NCBI RefSeq assembly: GCF_026683955.1
Contig: NZ_CP113343.1
Span: 1,302,001 to 1,366,000, forward strand
Direction of reading: 5' to 3'
DNA from: Arthrobacter sp. MMS18-M83
GTDB lineage: Bacteria; Actinomycetota; Actinomycetes; Actinomycetales; Micrococcaceae
Length of the DNA stretch: 64,000 bases
Shown here piece by piece: positions 49,233-58,965 of the stretch. Every line of letters starts with the position of its first letter. Within the stretch, counting starts at the first letter, position 1. The notes under the pieces are model-generated. The model worked only from the letters and a program-made list of their open reading frames with translations. It did not search any database and was not told the DNA's origin. Made by a program: the position numbers and the translations under genes.

Positions 49233-51001
49233 CCAACGGCGCGGAGCCTCACGGCCATGAACTGGCGGCCGGGCAGCTCGAGGCGGAAGCGTCCTTCAAC
49301 CGTGTCCGGCAAGGTGTCGATGGTCATGTTCCAGGTGTCGATGATGTCCACCTCGTAGACGCGACCGGCGGGCATCACGAAGTTCCGGTACGTGGGCTGG
49401 TTGAAGCCGAAGTAGCTGAGCTCGTACTCGTGCCGGATGCCCGCGGCCGGGACGTCCCAGGCGCCGGGAAGCGGCTCGAGGAATCCGCCCGGGGTTTCCT
49501 CGAGGATGCGGCGCAGGAAGGCGATCCGGTCCGGGCTGCTGCCGTGCAGTTCCCCGCCCTTGGCCCACCAAAGGATGTCCTGGGAATGCATGTACGTTTC
49601 GCCATGTCCGACGTAGCCGCCACGGATTGCCCCCTCCCAGAACCGCCGCGTCATTTCCTCGCCGGTGATGTTGCCCCAGCCCTGGTCGATGTTGCCCTCG
49701 TAGGCGCACTCGTCGATGACCACGGGTTTCTGCCACCGGTCCCGCCACTCGCGGGTGAACTCGGCCGTCTTGTGGACGTCCTGGCGTTGGATGCTGCTGT
49801 GCGTGATCCACGGCCGGGAGTAGTCGTAGAACGCATGGCAGTTGTGGATGGACAGCAGGTGCCCGTTGGGATCGTTGGCCTGGACGATGCCGGCGAAACG
49901 CTCCCAGTCGGCGGTGGTCTTGCGGAACAGGAGATCGTACTCGTTCGCCAAGGACCACCAGATGTTCCGGTGCGAGGCCAGCCGCGCCACGACGTACTTC
50001 AGGTAGCGGTCATCCTGGCCCGGGCTCATGGTGGAGAAGCCCCAACGGTCGTAGGCGTGGAACAGGATCAGGTCCGCTTCGATGCCAAGCCCGTCCAGTT
50101 GGGCGATCCTGTGTTCCAGGTGCCGGTAGAACTCCGGATTGGGCCGATCGTAATCGAACCCGGCTAACAAGGAGCCCTCGAACGGGTACAGCTCCGGTTC
50201 GTTCTCGTTGAACAGGTAGGACTTCGGGAAAACGCACATGCGCATCTTGTTGAACGGCCCGGCGGCGTGGGTGTCCAGGGTCTGCTTCTCCAACGCGTCG
50301 CCCTGATGGGTCCAGGCGTAGGACGTGGTGCCGATGGGCAGGTACGGGGTGCCGTCCTCGTAGGCGAAGTGGAAGGTCTTCGCCACGCGGACCACACCTT
50401 TGGAGCCGGCAGCGGCCTCGCCAGCCGTGAACGCGCCGGTGACGCCGTCCAGCGACCGCGCGTTGCTGGTGGTGCTGAACGACCACTCCCCTGCCTCCGG
50501 CACCAACAGCCGCACGCGATACACGCCGTTGGCGTCATAGAACCCAGGGACACTAAGCGTGCCGCCCGACGGAGACGTGAACACTGCCCGCAACTCCACT
50601 TCGGTGAACGGGTTGCCGTCCGAGGGACCCGCCAGGGTGAGCTCGAAACGCTCCTGGGCGGCCGCCGTCGTCGGATACTCCGCTACCGCGCTGCCGCGCT
50701 CCACTGACTCCGGCTCATAGTCTCCGGACGGAGGGGGAACGTCGACGGCCGCTGCCGCGGCGCGTCGGGCGACGAGGTCCTCCGGCTCAAGCGACTCGAT
50801 CAACCGCAGGATCTCCGCCACTTCCTCGGGCTTTCCACGGAGCCCCGGCTCTGTGCCCAAGATCAAACCCACCTCATGGAAGTACAAGGTATGCAGCAGC
50901 GGGCTGTTGACGAGCGAGGGGACCCGCTCCTTTACGATGCGGTTCCCTTCGGAATGGCGCATTACGGCGATGAGTGGGGATTTCGCGGTGTAAGTGGTCA
51001 T
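49229..51001 (-). CDS. glycoside hydrolase-like protein (DUF5060/DUF5605 architecture)
   Basis: A 590-residue cytoplasmic protein. A small helical N-terminal module (about residues 1-75, HTLYFHEVGLIL) is followed by an immunoglobulin-like DUF5060 domain (FELTLAGPSDGNPF, VPEAGEWSFSTTSN). A TIM-barrel glycosidase domain (about 200-500) carries ENEPELYPFEG and WWSLANEYDLL, with a likely catalytic Glu in VIDECAYEGN. The C-terminal beta domain is DUF5605-like. ATG at 51001 with GAGAAGG is preferred over 51031. It is downstream of GH78, so a rhamnosyl-glycoside role is plausible; no activity is assigned. Confidence 0.78.
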   Translation of the reverse strand: MTTYTAKSPLIAVMRHSEGNRIVKERVPSLVNSPLLHTLYFHEVGLILGTEPGLRGKPEEVAEILRLIESLEPEDLVARRAAAAAVDVPPPSGDYEPESVERGSAVAEYPTTAAAQERFELTLAGPSDGNPFTEVELRAVFTSPSGGTLSVPGFYDANGVYRVRLLVPEAGEWSFSTTSNARSLDGVTGAFTAGEAAAGSKGVVRVAKTFHFAYEDGTPYLPIGTTSYAWTHQGDALEKQTLDTHAAGPFNKMRMCVFPKSYLFNENEPELYPFEGSLLAGFDYDRPNPEFYRHLEHRIAQLDGLGIEADLILFHAYDRWGFSTMSPGQDDRYLKYVVARLASHRNIWWSLANEYDLLFRKTTADWERFAGIVQANDPNGHLLSIHNCHAFYDYSRPWITHSSIQRQDVHKTAEFTREWRDRWQKPVVIDECAYEGNIDQGWGNITGEEMTRRFWEGAIRGGYVGHGETYMHSQDILWWAKGGELHGSSPDRIAFLRRILEETPGGFLEPLPGAWDVPAAGIRHEYELSYFGFNQPTYRNFVMPAGRVYEVDIIDTWNMTIDTLPDTVEGRFRLELPGRQFMAVRLRAVG

Positions 51002-51011
51002 CGTTGCCTTC

Positions 51012-53941
51012 TCAGGGTTCTCGTGAGACATAGGACGGTTCTTGTGTAGTGCGGGCTGCGGCGGCGCGTGTGCGGCTCAGTGCCAATAGTGCGGAGCCGA
51101 TGTCTTCCTTGATGGGCGCCGGAGTGAAGATCAGCCCCTGGTCCAGTGTCGTCTGGCGGTACCAGACGGTGTCCTTGCGGAATTGGGCAGCCGCGGCGGG
51201 ATCGTGGGCGTCAATGGCCTGCCAGACTGCTGCGTAGGCCTCGGGATCGTCGATGATGGCGGACAGTGGGGAGTCCAGAGACACAGTGCCCGGCGCAACT
51301 GCCGGCCCGGCGTCGGGCACGTCCCAGGTGTACTGGCCAGAGCCGACCTCGAAATCTTCAGACCCGTCCGGCAGGGAAACAACCGCGCTGGTCCCCGCAG
51401 GCACGGTCGCTCCCACAACGATCCCGTTGCCACCGCGCTTCCAAGCCACGCGGGCCAGCCCGTAGGGCGTCTCGAGCGCAGTGTTGGCATGCAGCAGGCT
51501 GCGGAGCGGACGCGGGGCGATGCGCAGTTTCCGGTAACCGGGCTCTGCCGGTGCCAGGCCCGCCACGGTGCGGTGCATCCAGTCGGCAATGGCACCGAGC
51601 GCGTAGTGGTTAAAGAGGTCATCTCGCCGGGGTTGACGGTGCCGTCCTCCAGGATGGAGTCCCAGCGTTCCCAAATGGTGGTGGCGCCCTTCGTGACGGG
51701 GTACAGCCAGGACGGGCATTCGGTCTGGGTGAGCAAGCGCTCAGCCGCGTCCAGGTGCCCGGTGACGGTCAGTGCGTCCGCAATGAGGGGCGTGCCCACG
51801 AAGCCGGTGGCGATCCGGTAGCCGCCCAAGCGGGCGAGTTCCGCAAGGCGGTCACCAAGGGCCTGGCGCTGGACCGGTTCCGTGCTGATGCCGAACATCA
51901 GGGCCAGCGAGTAGGCCGTCTGCGCATCGGAGACCATCCGCCCTGAAGGCGTGACGTACTCGGACAGGAACGCCTTCCGCACGTCTTCGGCCAGCGCTGC
52001 GTATTTGCCGTGGTCGTCGGCTCCCAGCACGGCTGCGGCCTTGGCCGTGAGGTCCAAGGAACGGAAAAGGTAGGCGCTGGCCACGATGTCGCCGTGAGTG
52101 CGGGCCGCGCCGGGCTTGTCCGGGGGCGCGGCCGGGTCAAGCCAGTCGCCCAGCTGCATCTGGCCTTGCCACAACCCGGAACTGTCCCGGACACGGAGCA
52201 ACGCATCGGCCCAGGCGCACATGCTTGGATATTGCTTGCCCAGCAGCCCGCGGTCACCGAATCGTTCATACAGCACCCACGGAACCACGGTTGCCGCGTC
52301 GCCCCAGGCGGCCACCGGCGACTTCAGCATGCCGAGCACCGCAGGAACAATGATGGGCACCACGCCGTTGCGGTGGTTTTGCTCGATGGCGAGATCCCGC
52401 AGCCAGGAACTAAGGAAACCGAGGGAGTCGTAGAGGTAGCAGGCCGTGGGACTGAAGACTTGGATGTCTCCGGTCCAGCCAAGCCTCTCGTCGCGCTGGG
52501 GGCAGTCCGTGGGCAGCGCCAGGAAGTTTCCGCGCATCCCCCACAGGGCGTTCTCGTGCAAGCGGTTCAGCATTCCGTCCGAGCACTCGAACCAGCCGGT
52601 GCGGCGCATATCGTTGTGGATGACGACGGCGGTAATCGCCGCCGGGTCCAGCTCGCCGGGCCAGTTGTCTACCTGGGCGTAGCGGAACCCGTGGAACGTG
52701 AAGCGAGGCTCCCATTCTTCTGCCGCAGAATCTTCGCCGCAGCCATTTTCGCCGGTTCCGGCGAGCGTGTAGCTGTCTGTAGCGGAGGCCAAGCGCAACG
52801 GTCGAATAGACAGTTCACCATCCTCCAGGACTTCCGCGTGGCGGAGCGTGATTCGATGTCCGGCGTCGCCGCTCACGCGGATCCGCAGGCGTCCCACCAA
52901 GTTCTGGCCAAAGTCCAGGACGGTGGCGCCGGAAGGTGTGGTCAGGACTTCCCTGACAGGCAGTTCCTCGATCCTGCGGACTGGGGGTGCCACGGCGGGC
53001 GTTGCTTCCGCCCAAGATCCGGAGTCCACGGCAGCAGGAAGCCAGTGCGAGTCATCGAAGCCCGGCGATGACCAGCAGGCCTCCATGCGCTGCGCATCGA
53101 AGGCTTCCCCCGCGTAGATGCCGCTGGAAACGAGTGGGCCTGCCGTGGTGCCCCGCCACTCCGGGCCGCTGGCGATTGTCCGCTGCGTGCCGTCTGCGTA
53201 TTCGAGATGCAGTTCCACTTTGACGGCTGGCTGCTCACCGTAGAACGGTTTGGCGAGGCCGTGGAAGCCGTACTTTTCTGTGTACCAGCCGCCCGCGAGC
53301 CACACACCAATTGCGTTGGACCCCGGTCTGAGGAGCGCAGTGACGTCGGTGGTTTCGTGGTTGAGGCGGTCAGCATAGGCCGTCCAGCCCGGTTTGAGGA
53401 CCTGGTCATCCACTTCTGAGCCATTGATTTCGGCCTGGTAGACACCGTGTGCGGTGGCGAACAAGGTGGCTTTTGCCAAGCCCGGCCCCACCATGAATTC
53501 GTGCCGCAACTGGCCAGGCTGTCCAAGCGGGATTTCCACTCCAGCAGGGACGGGCAGGCCGATGGACTGGGCCTGCCATGGCCCTCCAAGGTAACCGCCC
53601 ACCAAGGTCAGGGGCGCGCTCCAGGCGGTTGTGCCGCCGTCGTTCCCTGTGACGCGCACCTCGACTGCCACCTGCTCGCCAGCGGCGATAGCCCCGAAGG
53701 GCCACTCCACCAGCACCGATTCAGGGCCTTCGTGAACAGTTGACTCCGCGGTTCCGCCCCGGGTAAGCCGCAGTTCGGCCCGCACCTGCAGCCAATCCCT
53801 GCTGCCTGTGGCGATCACCCAACTGAGCCGCGGCCGTGATTCGGCCACGAAAGCCGAGTCAGTCCGGTACTCGGCGCTGAACCGGCTGACAGAAGTCTGC
53901 AGGAGGGCGCCTGGCTGCGGCGCCACGGAGGTTGATGTCAC
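51012..53941 (-). pseudogene. GH78 alpha-L-rhamnosidase, single-base frameshift
   Basis: About 976 residues if repaired. It starts at GTG 53941 after AAAGG. The N-terminal beta-sandwich domains are followed by the (alpha/alpha)6 catalytic domain with DCPQRDERLGWTGD, the hallmark acidic motif of GH78. At 51611-51612 the frame breaks: GEMTSL continues as nonsense to 51131, while FNHYALGAIADWMHRTVAG continues in another frame to 51012. One missing C (TTTCAACC read as TTTAACC) explains it. It is either a sequencing error or a recent inactivation; the rest is intact. It removes terminal rhamnose from glycosides in characterised relatives. Confidence 0.85.
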
Positions 53942-53993
53942 GGAAGGGCCTTTCGGAAGCGGTGGGTGGTGATTTCGCAGTGTAGGTACTCAC
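53942..53993 (-). other. short coupled reading frame echoing a neighbouring gene start
   Basis: A GTG overlapping the GH3 stop (GTGA) opens a frame STYTAKSPPTASERP. The 5' bases TACACTGCGAAATCACCAC closely match TACACCGCGAAATCCCCAC at the start of the hydrolase gene at 51001 (TTYTAKSP). The frame does not continue into GH78. It is likely a leftover of duplication or rearrangement. Confidence 0.4.
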
Positions 53994-56170
53994 GGTTGCG
54001 GACGGCTGGCTGCGACTGCCAAGTGAAGGGCTTGTGGATCTTCGGCGTGGGCGCCGACTCTGAACAGGACGGACGTGGCCGCAGGTGCTTCGATTGACTT
54101 CGTCGCCGGGTTCCATGAGCCCAGGGCCGTGAGCGAAACCGGAACGGCGACGTCGATTGTCCTGCCCGACGGGACGAACACGCTCAGGAACCCCGCAAGC
54201 AACCATTCGCCGGCATGGATTCCATCGGTGCGCTGTCCATAGACCTGCACCACGTGGTGTCCGTCGCGTTCCCCGGTGTTGGCGACCGTGGCATTTACCG
54301 TGATTCCGTCGGGGCCCGATGTCACGCTTCCCTCCCGGATGCCGAAGGTGGTGTAGGACAGCCCAAATCCATGGGGGAAGGCTGCTTCCACGCCAAGTTT
54401 GTTGAGCAGCCGCTGGCCGTGCCACCGGTCATAGGTCATGGCATGTGCGTCGCGGTCAAAGGCGGGAAGGTGCTCCTCCGAGGTGGGGATGGAGTACGGA
54501 AGACGGCCTGATGGGTTGTGGGCACCGGTGAGGACATCGGCCAAGGCATGGCCGCCTTCCATTCCCGGGTACCACATCATGACGATCGCAGGCACGTTGT
54601 GGCGCCAGTTTTCGGAGATGACAGCGCCAGCGGCCACGACATTCACTACAGTGCGCGGATTCGCGGCACCCACGGCACGGATGATTTCCTCGTCGATGGG
54701 ACGCAGGCGCAGGGAAGTCCTGTCCCCGCCATAGCCTTCGCCCGCGGTCATCCCCGCGCCCTTCTTGGGCTTCGGCATTTCGACGCCGGCGGGCCGGGGC
54801 GGGAAGAGCCCCAGGAGTTCAGGGTCGGTCAGTGTGCCGGCTCCGATGAATTCGCCCTCATCCCGCTCGTCAAAGCCGACGACGACGATCGCGACGTCGG
54901 CCTCGCGGGCCGCCTTCGCGGCGGCCTCCGGATCGTCCTGGTCCACGACGATGATTCTTGCTCCGGGGAATGCGGCGCGGATGCCTTCGAGCGGCGTCGT
55001 CGCGCTCGGCGGGTGGACGTTGGATGACCCGAGGTCCCCCATGTTCGGCCGGACAGCCAAGCGTCCGATCACGGCGATGCTCTGGACCGTGTCCGGATCA
55101 AGGGGCAGGACTGCCGCTCCGCCGCCCGTGGCATTTTTCAGGAGCACCATGGCACGGGCCGCTACCTCTCGAGCCAAGGCGCGGTGCTCCGCGTTGGCCA
55201 TGACGGCAACGGGCGGATCCTGTTCCACGCAAGCTGCGTAGGATCTGAGCTGGACCGTCAGCAGGCGCAATCCGGCACGCTCCACGTACTCCCAGGAGGT
55301 CTGCCCATCCTCCAACGCCTTGCGCAGGTGCATCCCGCGGACTTGGGAGAAGGGTTCTTCGACATCCAGCCCCGCATTGAGGGAGGCAGCCGCGTCACGC
55401 AGGCCGAAGATGAAATCACTCCCCGTGATTCCATCCCAAGCCCACTGATCGCGCAAGACCTCAGTGAGGAGGTAGGTGTTCTGGCCACACCAATCACCAT
55501 TCACTGAGTTGTACGCAGCCATGATCGCAGCCGCACCCTCGTTGATCGAGCGCTTGAAATGCGGCAAGTACATCTCGTGGAGCGTTGCCTCGTCGATGGT
55601 TACATCCACATGGAACCGCGCGTTCTCCATGGAGTTCACGGCAAAGTGCTTCACGCATGCCATGGCATATTTCTGGACTCCCCGCGTCAGGGCCGCCCCG
55701 AACTCGCCCAAGTGGTGGGGATCGTCGCCGTACGTCTCTTGCGCCCGCCCCCACGCGGGATGCCGCGGCAAGTTGATGCACACTCCGCCAAAGAGATTCC
55801 CGCCCTGTGCGCGGACTTCCCGGCCGATGGCCTCCCCCACCTTCTCCTCCAACGACGGATCCCAAGTGGCTCCCCGCGCCATGGAAACGGGGAACGCAGT
55901 GCCTTGTCCAGGTACGCAACCGCGGGGACCGTCAACGAAGCGAATGCCAGGAACACCCAAGCGGGCTACTTCTCCGTGGACATAAGGCCGCTGGTTGTAT
56001 CCACGCGCAATCTCGGCCATGCCCTCCCAAAAGGGCGTGTCGCCGTCGAGCAGTCCAAGCCTTTCATCGACGCCCAAATCTTCGTACAGCGCCTTGGCTT
56101 CAGCGTGTGGATGGGATCCTGCTTTGATTCGCGCCACGGCGGCTTCAAAGGCGGTGACTTCCTGGTTCAT
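53990..56170 (-). CDS. GH3 beta-glycosidase (full-length)
   Basis: A 726-residue cytoplasmic GH3 enzyme. The N-terminal TIM barrel contains KHFAVNSMENARF and the nucleophile Asp252 in GITGSDFIFGL. The middle alpha/beta domain and C-terminal fibronectin-III-like domain (FGLSYTTFGI, VVQVYGQRTDG) complete the family layout. ATG at 56170 has GTGAGGATC ahead; the extra eight residues from 56194 are less supported. It is the first gene of the minus-strand unit GH3-GH78-hydrolase. It would remove beta-linked glucose or xylose; specificity is unknown. Confidence 0.9.
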   Translation of the reverse strand: MNQEVTAFEAAVARIKAGSHPHAEAKALYEDLGVDERLGLLDGDTPFWEGMAEIARGYNQRPYVHGEVARLGVPGIRFVDGPRGCVPGQGTAFPVSMARGATWDPSLEEKVGEAIGREVRAQGGNLFGGVCINLPRHPAWGRAQETYGDDPHHLGEFGAALTRGVQKYAMACVKHFAVNSMENARFHVDVTIDEATLHEMYLPHFKRSINEGAAAIMAAYNSVNGDWCGQNTYLLTEVLRDQWAWDGITGSDFIFGLRDAAASLNAGLDVEEPFSQVRGMHLRKALEDGQTSWEYVERAGLRLLTVQLRSYAACVEQDPPVAVMANAEHRALAREVAARAMVLLKNATGGGAAVLPLDPDTVQSIAVIGRLAVRPNMGDLGSSNVHPPSATTPLEGIRAAFPGARIIVVDQDDPEAAAKAAREADVAIVVVGFDERDEGEFIGAGTLTDPELLGLFPPRPAGVEMPKPKKGAGMTAGEGYGGDRTSLRLRPIDEEIIRAVGAANPRTVVNVVAAGAVISENWRHNVPAIVMMWYPGMEGGHALADVLTGAHNPSGRLPYSIPTSEEHLPAFDRDAHAMTYDRWHGQRLLNKLGVEAAFPHGFGLSYTTFGIREGSVTSGPDGITVNATVANTGERDGHHVVQVYGQRTDGIHAGEWLLAGFLSVFVPSGRTIDVAVPVSLTALGSWNPATKSIEAPAATSVLFRVGAHAEDPQALHLAVAASRPQP

Positions 56171-56234
56171 GATCCTCACTTCGTCGTCGATCATTGCTGG
56201 CTACCACTGGGTTTACGCAGCTTTTGGGTGGAAA

Positions 56235-56249
56235 CAAAATTCGATTTTG
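56235..56249. promoter_or_regulatory. AT-rich inverted repeat between divergent GH3 and transporter genes
   Basis: CAAAATTCGATTTTG has near-perfect CAAAA/TTTTG arms. It is 65 bp from the GH3 start and may be an operator or part of the GH3 promoter region. Confidence 0.4.
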
Positions 56250-56307
56250 GATTTGACTGCCATAATGACCTGAATCTCAGCCTCATGGCGTCACACCTTG
56301 CGTTGAA

Positions 56308-56326
56308 TGCTTAATTCAATTTAGCA
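56308..56326. promoter_or_regulatory. 19-bp palindrome (operator candidate) upstream of transporter operon
   Basis: TGCTTAATT-C-AATTTAGCA is symmetric at 8 of 9 positions per arm. A second overlapping inverted repeat, TTGAAT-GCTTA-ATTCAA, lies at 56303-56319. It lies in the 220-bp divergent region between the two halves of the glycoside locus, so one regulator, perhaps the TetR gene at 63547, could control both. Confidence 0.6.
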
Positions 56327-56390
56327 TGTGACGAGCGGCACATGCTTGTTCGGTGCCGACCCTAACCACAACGGAGTCTTAGGAAGAGGA

Positions 56391-57938
56391 ATGATGGGCA
56401 TCAAGAGCCGGCTTCTACCGACGGTGGTGACCGCCGTCGTCTCGGCCCTGGCGTTCACCGCCTGCGGCGGAACGTCAACGCAAACACAGCAGACGCAGGC
56501 AGGACCCGCCACCGCGCCCCTGCTTCGAATCGGCTCCCTGCAGGAGCCGACCAGCTACGATCCGGCACAGGCCAACGAAGGCCACTTGGCCCCTGTCTAC
56601 CAAGCCGCCTACGATCCCCTGATCAAGCTCAACGCGGACGGCACCTTGAGTCCGATGCTTGCCACCTCGTGGGAGGCGAGCTCCGACAAACTCAGCTACA
56701 CCCTGAAGCTGCGCACGGGCGTCAAGTTCAGCGACGGCGAGGTCTTTGATTCCGCTGCAGTGAAAGCCAACGTGGAGCATTTCAAAAAGGCCAACGGCCC
56801 ACTGGCCAGTTCTTTGAAGTCCGTTGCTTCCGTGACAACACCCGACGCGACCACCGCGGTGCTGAAGCTGTCAGCGGCGGATCCCGGACTGCCGTACTCC
56901 CTGACAAATGCCGCTGGCTACATGGGCGCCCCCAACGCGCTGGAGACACCGGGGATCAAGACCAACCCGGTAGGCACGGGCCCCTACATCCTGGATACGG
57001 CCAACACTGTGGCGGGATCCAAGATCTCGTACAAGCGGAACGATTCCTACTGGGGCGACAAGCTGCCGTATGACAAAGTCGAGTTCCAGATCCTGACAGA
57101 CGAGACTGCACGCTTGAACGCCCTGAAGTCAGGCCAGATTGACGCCGCGATACTCGCCCGGGCGGCGTCTGCAACCGACGCGGAAACGGCCGGGCTTTTG
57201 CACCAGCCGTATTCGACGAACTGGGAGGGCATCTTCTTCTTCGACCGTAACGGGACCATGACACCCGAGCTCAAGGATCCCCGCGTCCGCGAAGCCCTCA
57301 CCCTGGCTATCGACCGTGACGCCCTCCTGCAGGCTGTCGCACTGGGCAAGGGCCAGCTGACCAGCCAGACCTTCCGCCCTAACGTCGCGGCTTACGATCC
57401 AAGCCTCGACAGCGCCTACAAGTACGATCCCGCACGCGCAAAGCAGCTCCTCAAGGATGCCGGCGCCGAGAACATGACCGTGACGCTGCCGATCAGCCCG
57501 GTCTTCGACCCCGCCATCTACGACTCCATCGAGCAGAACTGGAAGGCGATCGGCGTCAAGGTGGTCCGGCACCAATGGGGTCCCGGCCAAGCAATCCCGT
57601 CAATGCTGCGGGGCGACTTCGCAGTTTCCTACATGAGCCTCGCGCAGCGTGACGACTGGCGGAACATCCAGCTGCTCATTGCGCCCAATGCTCCTTACAA
57701 CCCGCTCAAGTCCCAGACCCCTGAGCTGGACGCCCTGATCCAAAAGGTTCAGACCGGCGACGAAAAGACCGCAGGCGATGCAGCTAAGCAAGTCAACCAG
57801 TACCTCGTTGACCAGCACTGGTTCAGCCCCCTGTACCGCCTTGAGCAGTTCTTCTACCACAACGACAAGGTCGCCGTAGAGAACCAGGCAGAGCAAGCGG
57901 TTCCGTCCATCTACAACTACAAGCCCACGGGCAAGTAG
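56391..57938 (+). CDS. ABC transporter substrate-binding lipoprotein (family 5, Opp/Dpp type)
   Basis: A 515-residue binding protein. The lipoprotein signal peptide has lipobox AFTAC and a Gln/Thr linker; the DppA-like fold follows (LRIGSLQEPTSYDPAQANEG, ALTLAIDRDALLQAV). ATG at 56391 or the adjacent ATG at 56394 follows AGGAAGAGGA. Peptide-type binding proteins are also known to bind oligosaccharides in actinobacteria and thermophiles. The neighbouring GH3 and GH78 genes favour a glycoside ligand here. Confidence 0.9.
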   Translation: MMGIKSRLLPTVVTAVVSALAFTACGGTSTQTQQTQAGPATAPLLRIGSLQEPTSYDPAQANEGHLAPVYQAAYDPLIKLNADGTLSPMLATSWEASSDKLSYTLKLRTGVKFSDGEVFDSAAVKANVEHFKKANGPLASSLKSVASVTTPDATTAVLKLSAADPGLPYSLTNAAGYMGAPNALETPGIKTNPVGTGPYILDTANTVAGSKISYKRNDSYWGDKLPYDKVEFQILTDETARLNALKSGQIDAAILARAASATDAETAGLLHQPYSTNWEGIFFFDRNGTMTPELKDPRVREALTLAIDRDALLQAVALGKGQLTSQTFRPNVAAYDPSLDSAYKYDPARAKQLLKDAGAENMTVTLPISPVFDPAIYDSIEQNWKAIGVKVVRHQWGPGQAIPSMLRGDFAVSYMSLAQRDDWRNIQLLIAPNAPYNPLKSQTPELDALIQKVQTGDEKTAGDAAKQVNQYLVDQHWFSPLYRLEQFFYHNDKVAVENQAEQAVPSIYNYKPTGK

Positions 57939-57944
57939 CAAACA

Positions 57945-57970
57945 GGTGCCGGGGCTGAAGCCCCGGCACC
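57945..57970 (+). terminator. intercistronic hairpin after the binding-protein gene
   Basis: GGTGCCGGGGCT and its complement form a perfect 12-bp inverted repeat with only 2 nt between, 7 bp after the stop. It is not followed by a T-run and the downstream permease genes have the same direction, so it likely tunes or protects the binding-protein message. Confidence 0.65.
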
Positions 57971-58023
57971 CCTTCCCCCGCACCAGACCTGCACCCGACC
58001 TGCACCTGACCAAGGAGTCCAAG

Positions 58024-58965
58024 GTGACCATTTTCTTACTACGGCGGCTGTTGTCCGCGGTGATCCTTCTCTTGGCTGTGTCCTTCCTGGCCTATGTCCT
58101 GCTCTTCCCGGCGGCCGGCGACATTGCCCGCAACATCCTCGGGGAGAACGCTTCAGAGGCCCAGGTGGCCCTCAAGAACCACGAACTCGGACTGGATCAG
58201 CCCCTGCTCGTCCAGTACTTCACCTGGCTGATGAAGGCCCTCGGTGGCGACCTCGGAGCCTCCTACTTCGGCAGCGCCTCGGTGTGGAGCACCCTCATGG
58301 TCAGGCTGCCTGTGACGCTCAGCCTGGTGATCGTCGTGACCTTGTTGACCGGCGTGTTGGCCTTCGCTTCGGGCATCTACGCCGCAGTCCGGAAGGGATG
58401 GGTTGACCGCACGCTGCAGATCCTCGCCACGCTCGGGGACGCACTGCCATCCTTCATCGTGGCGCTGTTCCTGGTCACCTACTTCGCCATCCAACTGAAA
58501 TGGTTCCCGGCCACGGGTTTCATCCCACTGACGGAATCGCCTAGCGGCTGGGTCCGGGCTGTCACTTTGCCGGTGATCGCCCTCACCATTGGGGGCGTCG
58601 CCGGAGTCGCCACGCAAGTCCGAAGCGCCACGCTGGAGGTTCTTCGCCACGACTACATCCGCACGGTCCGCAGCCGCGGGCTCTCCGAACGGCGGATCAT
58701 CCTCACCAGCGTCCTACGCAACGCGTCCACCAACGGCCTCACCACCCTCGCGGTACAGGTAGTCGGCATCTTGGGCGGCGCCGTTGTCATCGAGTCTGTC
58801 TTCGCTCTCCCGGGCCTGGGCTCCTTGGCCGTCGAAGCGACCAGCCGCACGGACCTGCCCCTCATCATCGGAGTGGTCCTCGCCGTGGTGCTCATCATCG
58901 TCATAGTCAATCTCCTCGTCGACGTCCTCGTCGCTTGGCTCAACCCGAAAGTGCGCCTGTCATGA
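58024..58965 (+). CDS. ABC transporter permease (DppB/OppB type)
   Basis: A 313-residue membrane protein with six membrane segments and the DppB pattern LLLAVSFLAYVLLFP at the start. The family's EAA-like cytoplasmic loop is DYIRTVRSRGLSERRI, and it closes with VFALPGLGSLAVEA. GTG at 58024 has AAGGAG ahead. It overlaps the following fusion gene by 4 bp (ATGA) and forms the channel with its permease half. Confidence 0.9.
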   Translation: MTIFLLRRLLSAVILLLAVSFLAYVLLFPAAGDIARNILGENASEAQVALKNHELGLDQPLLVQYFTWLMKALGGDLGASYFGSASVWSTLMVRLPVTLSLVIVVTLLTGVLAFASGIYAAVRKGWVDRTLQILATLGDALPSFIVALFLVTYFAIQLKWFPATGFIPLTESPSGWVRAVTLPVIALTIGGVAGVATQVRSATLEVLRHDYIRTVRSRGLSERRIILTSVLRNASTNGLTTLAVQVVGILGGAVVIESVFALPGLGSLAVEATSRTDLPLIIGVVLAVVLIIVIVNLLVDVLVAWLNPKVRLS

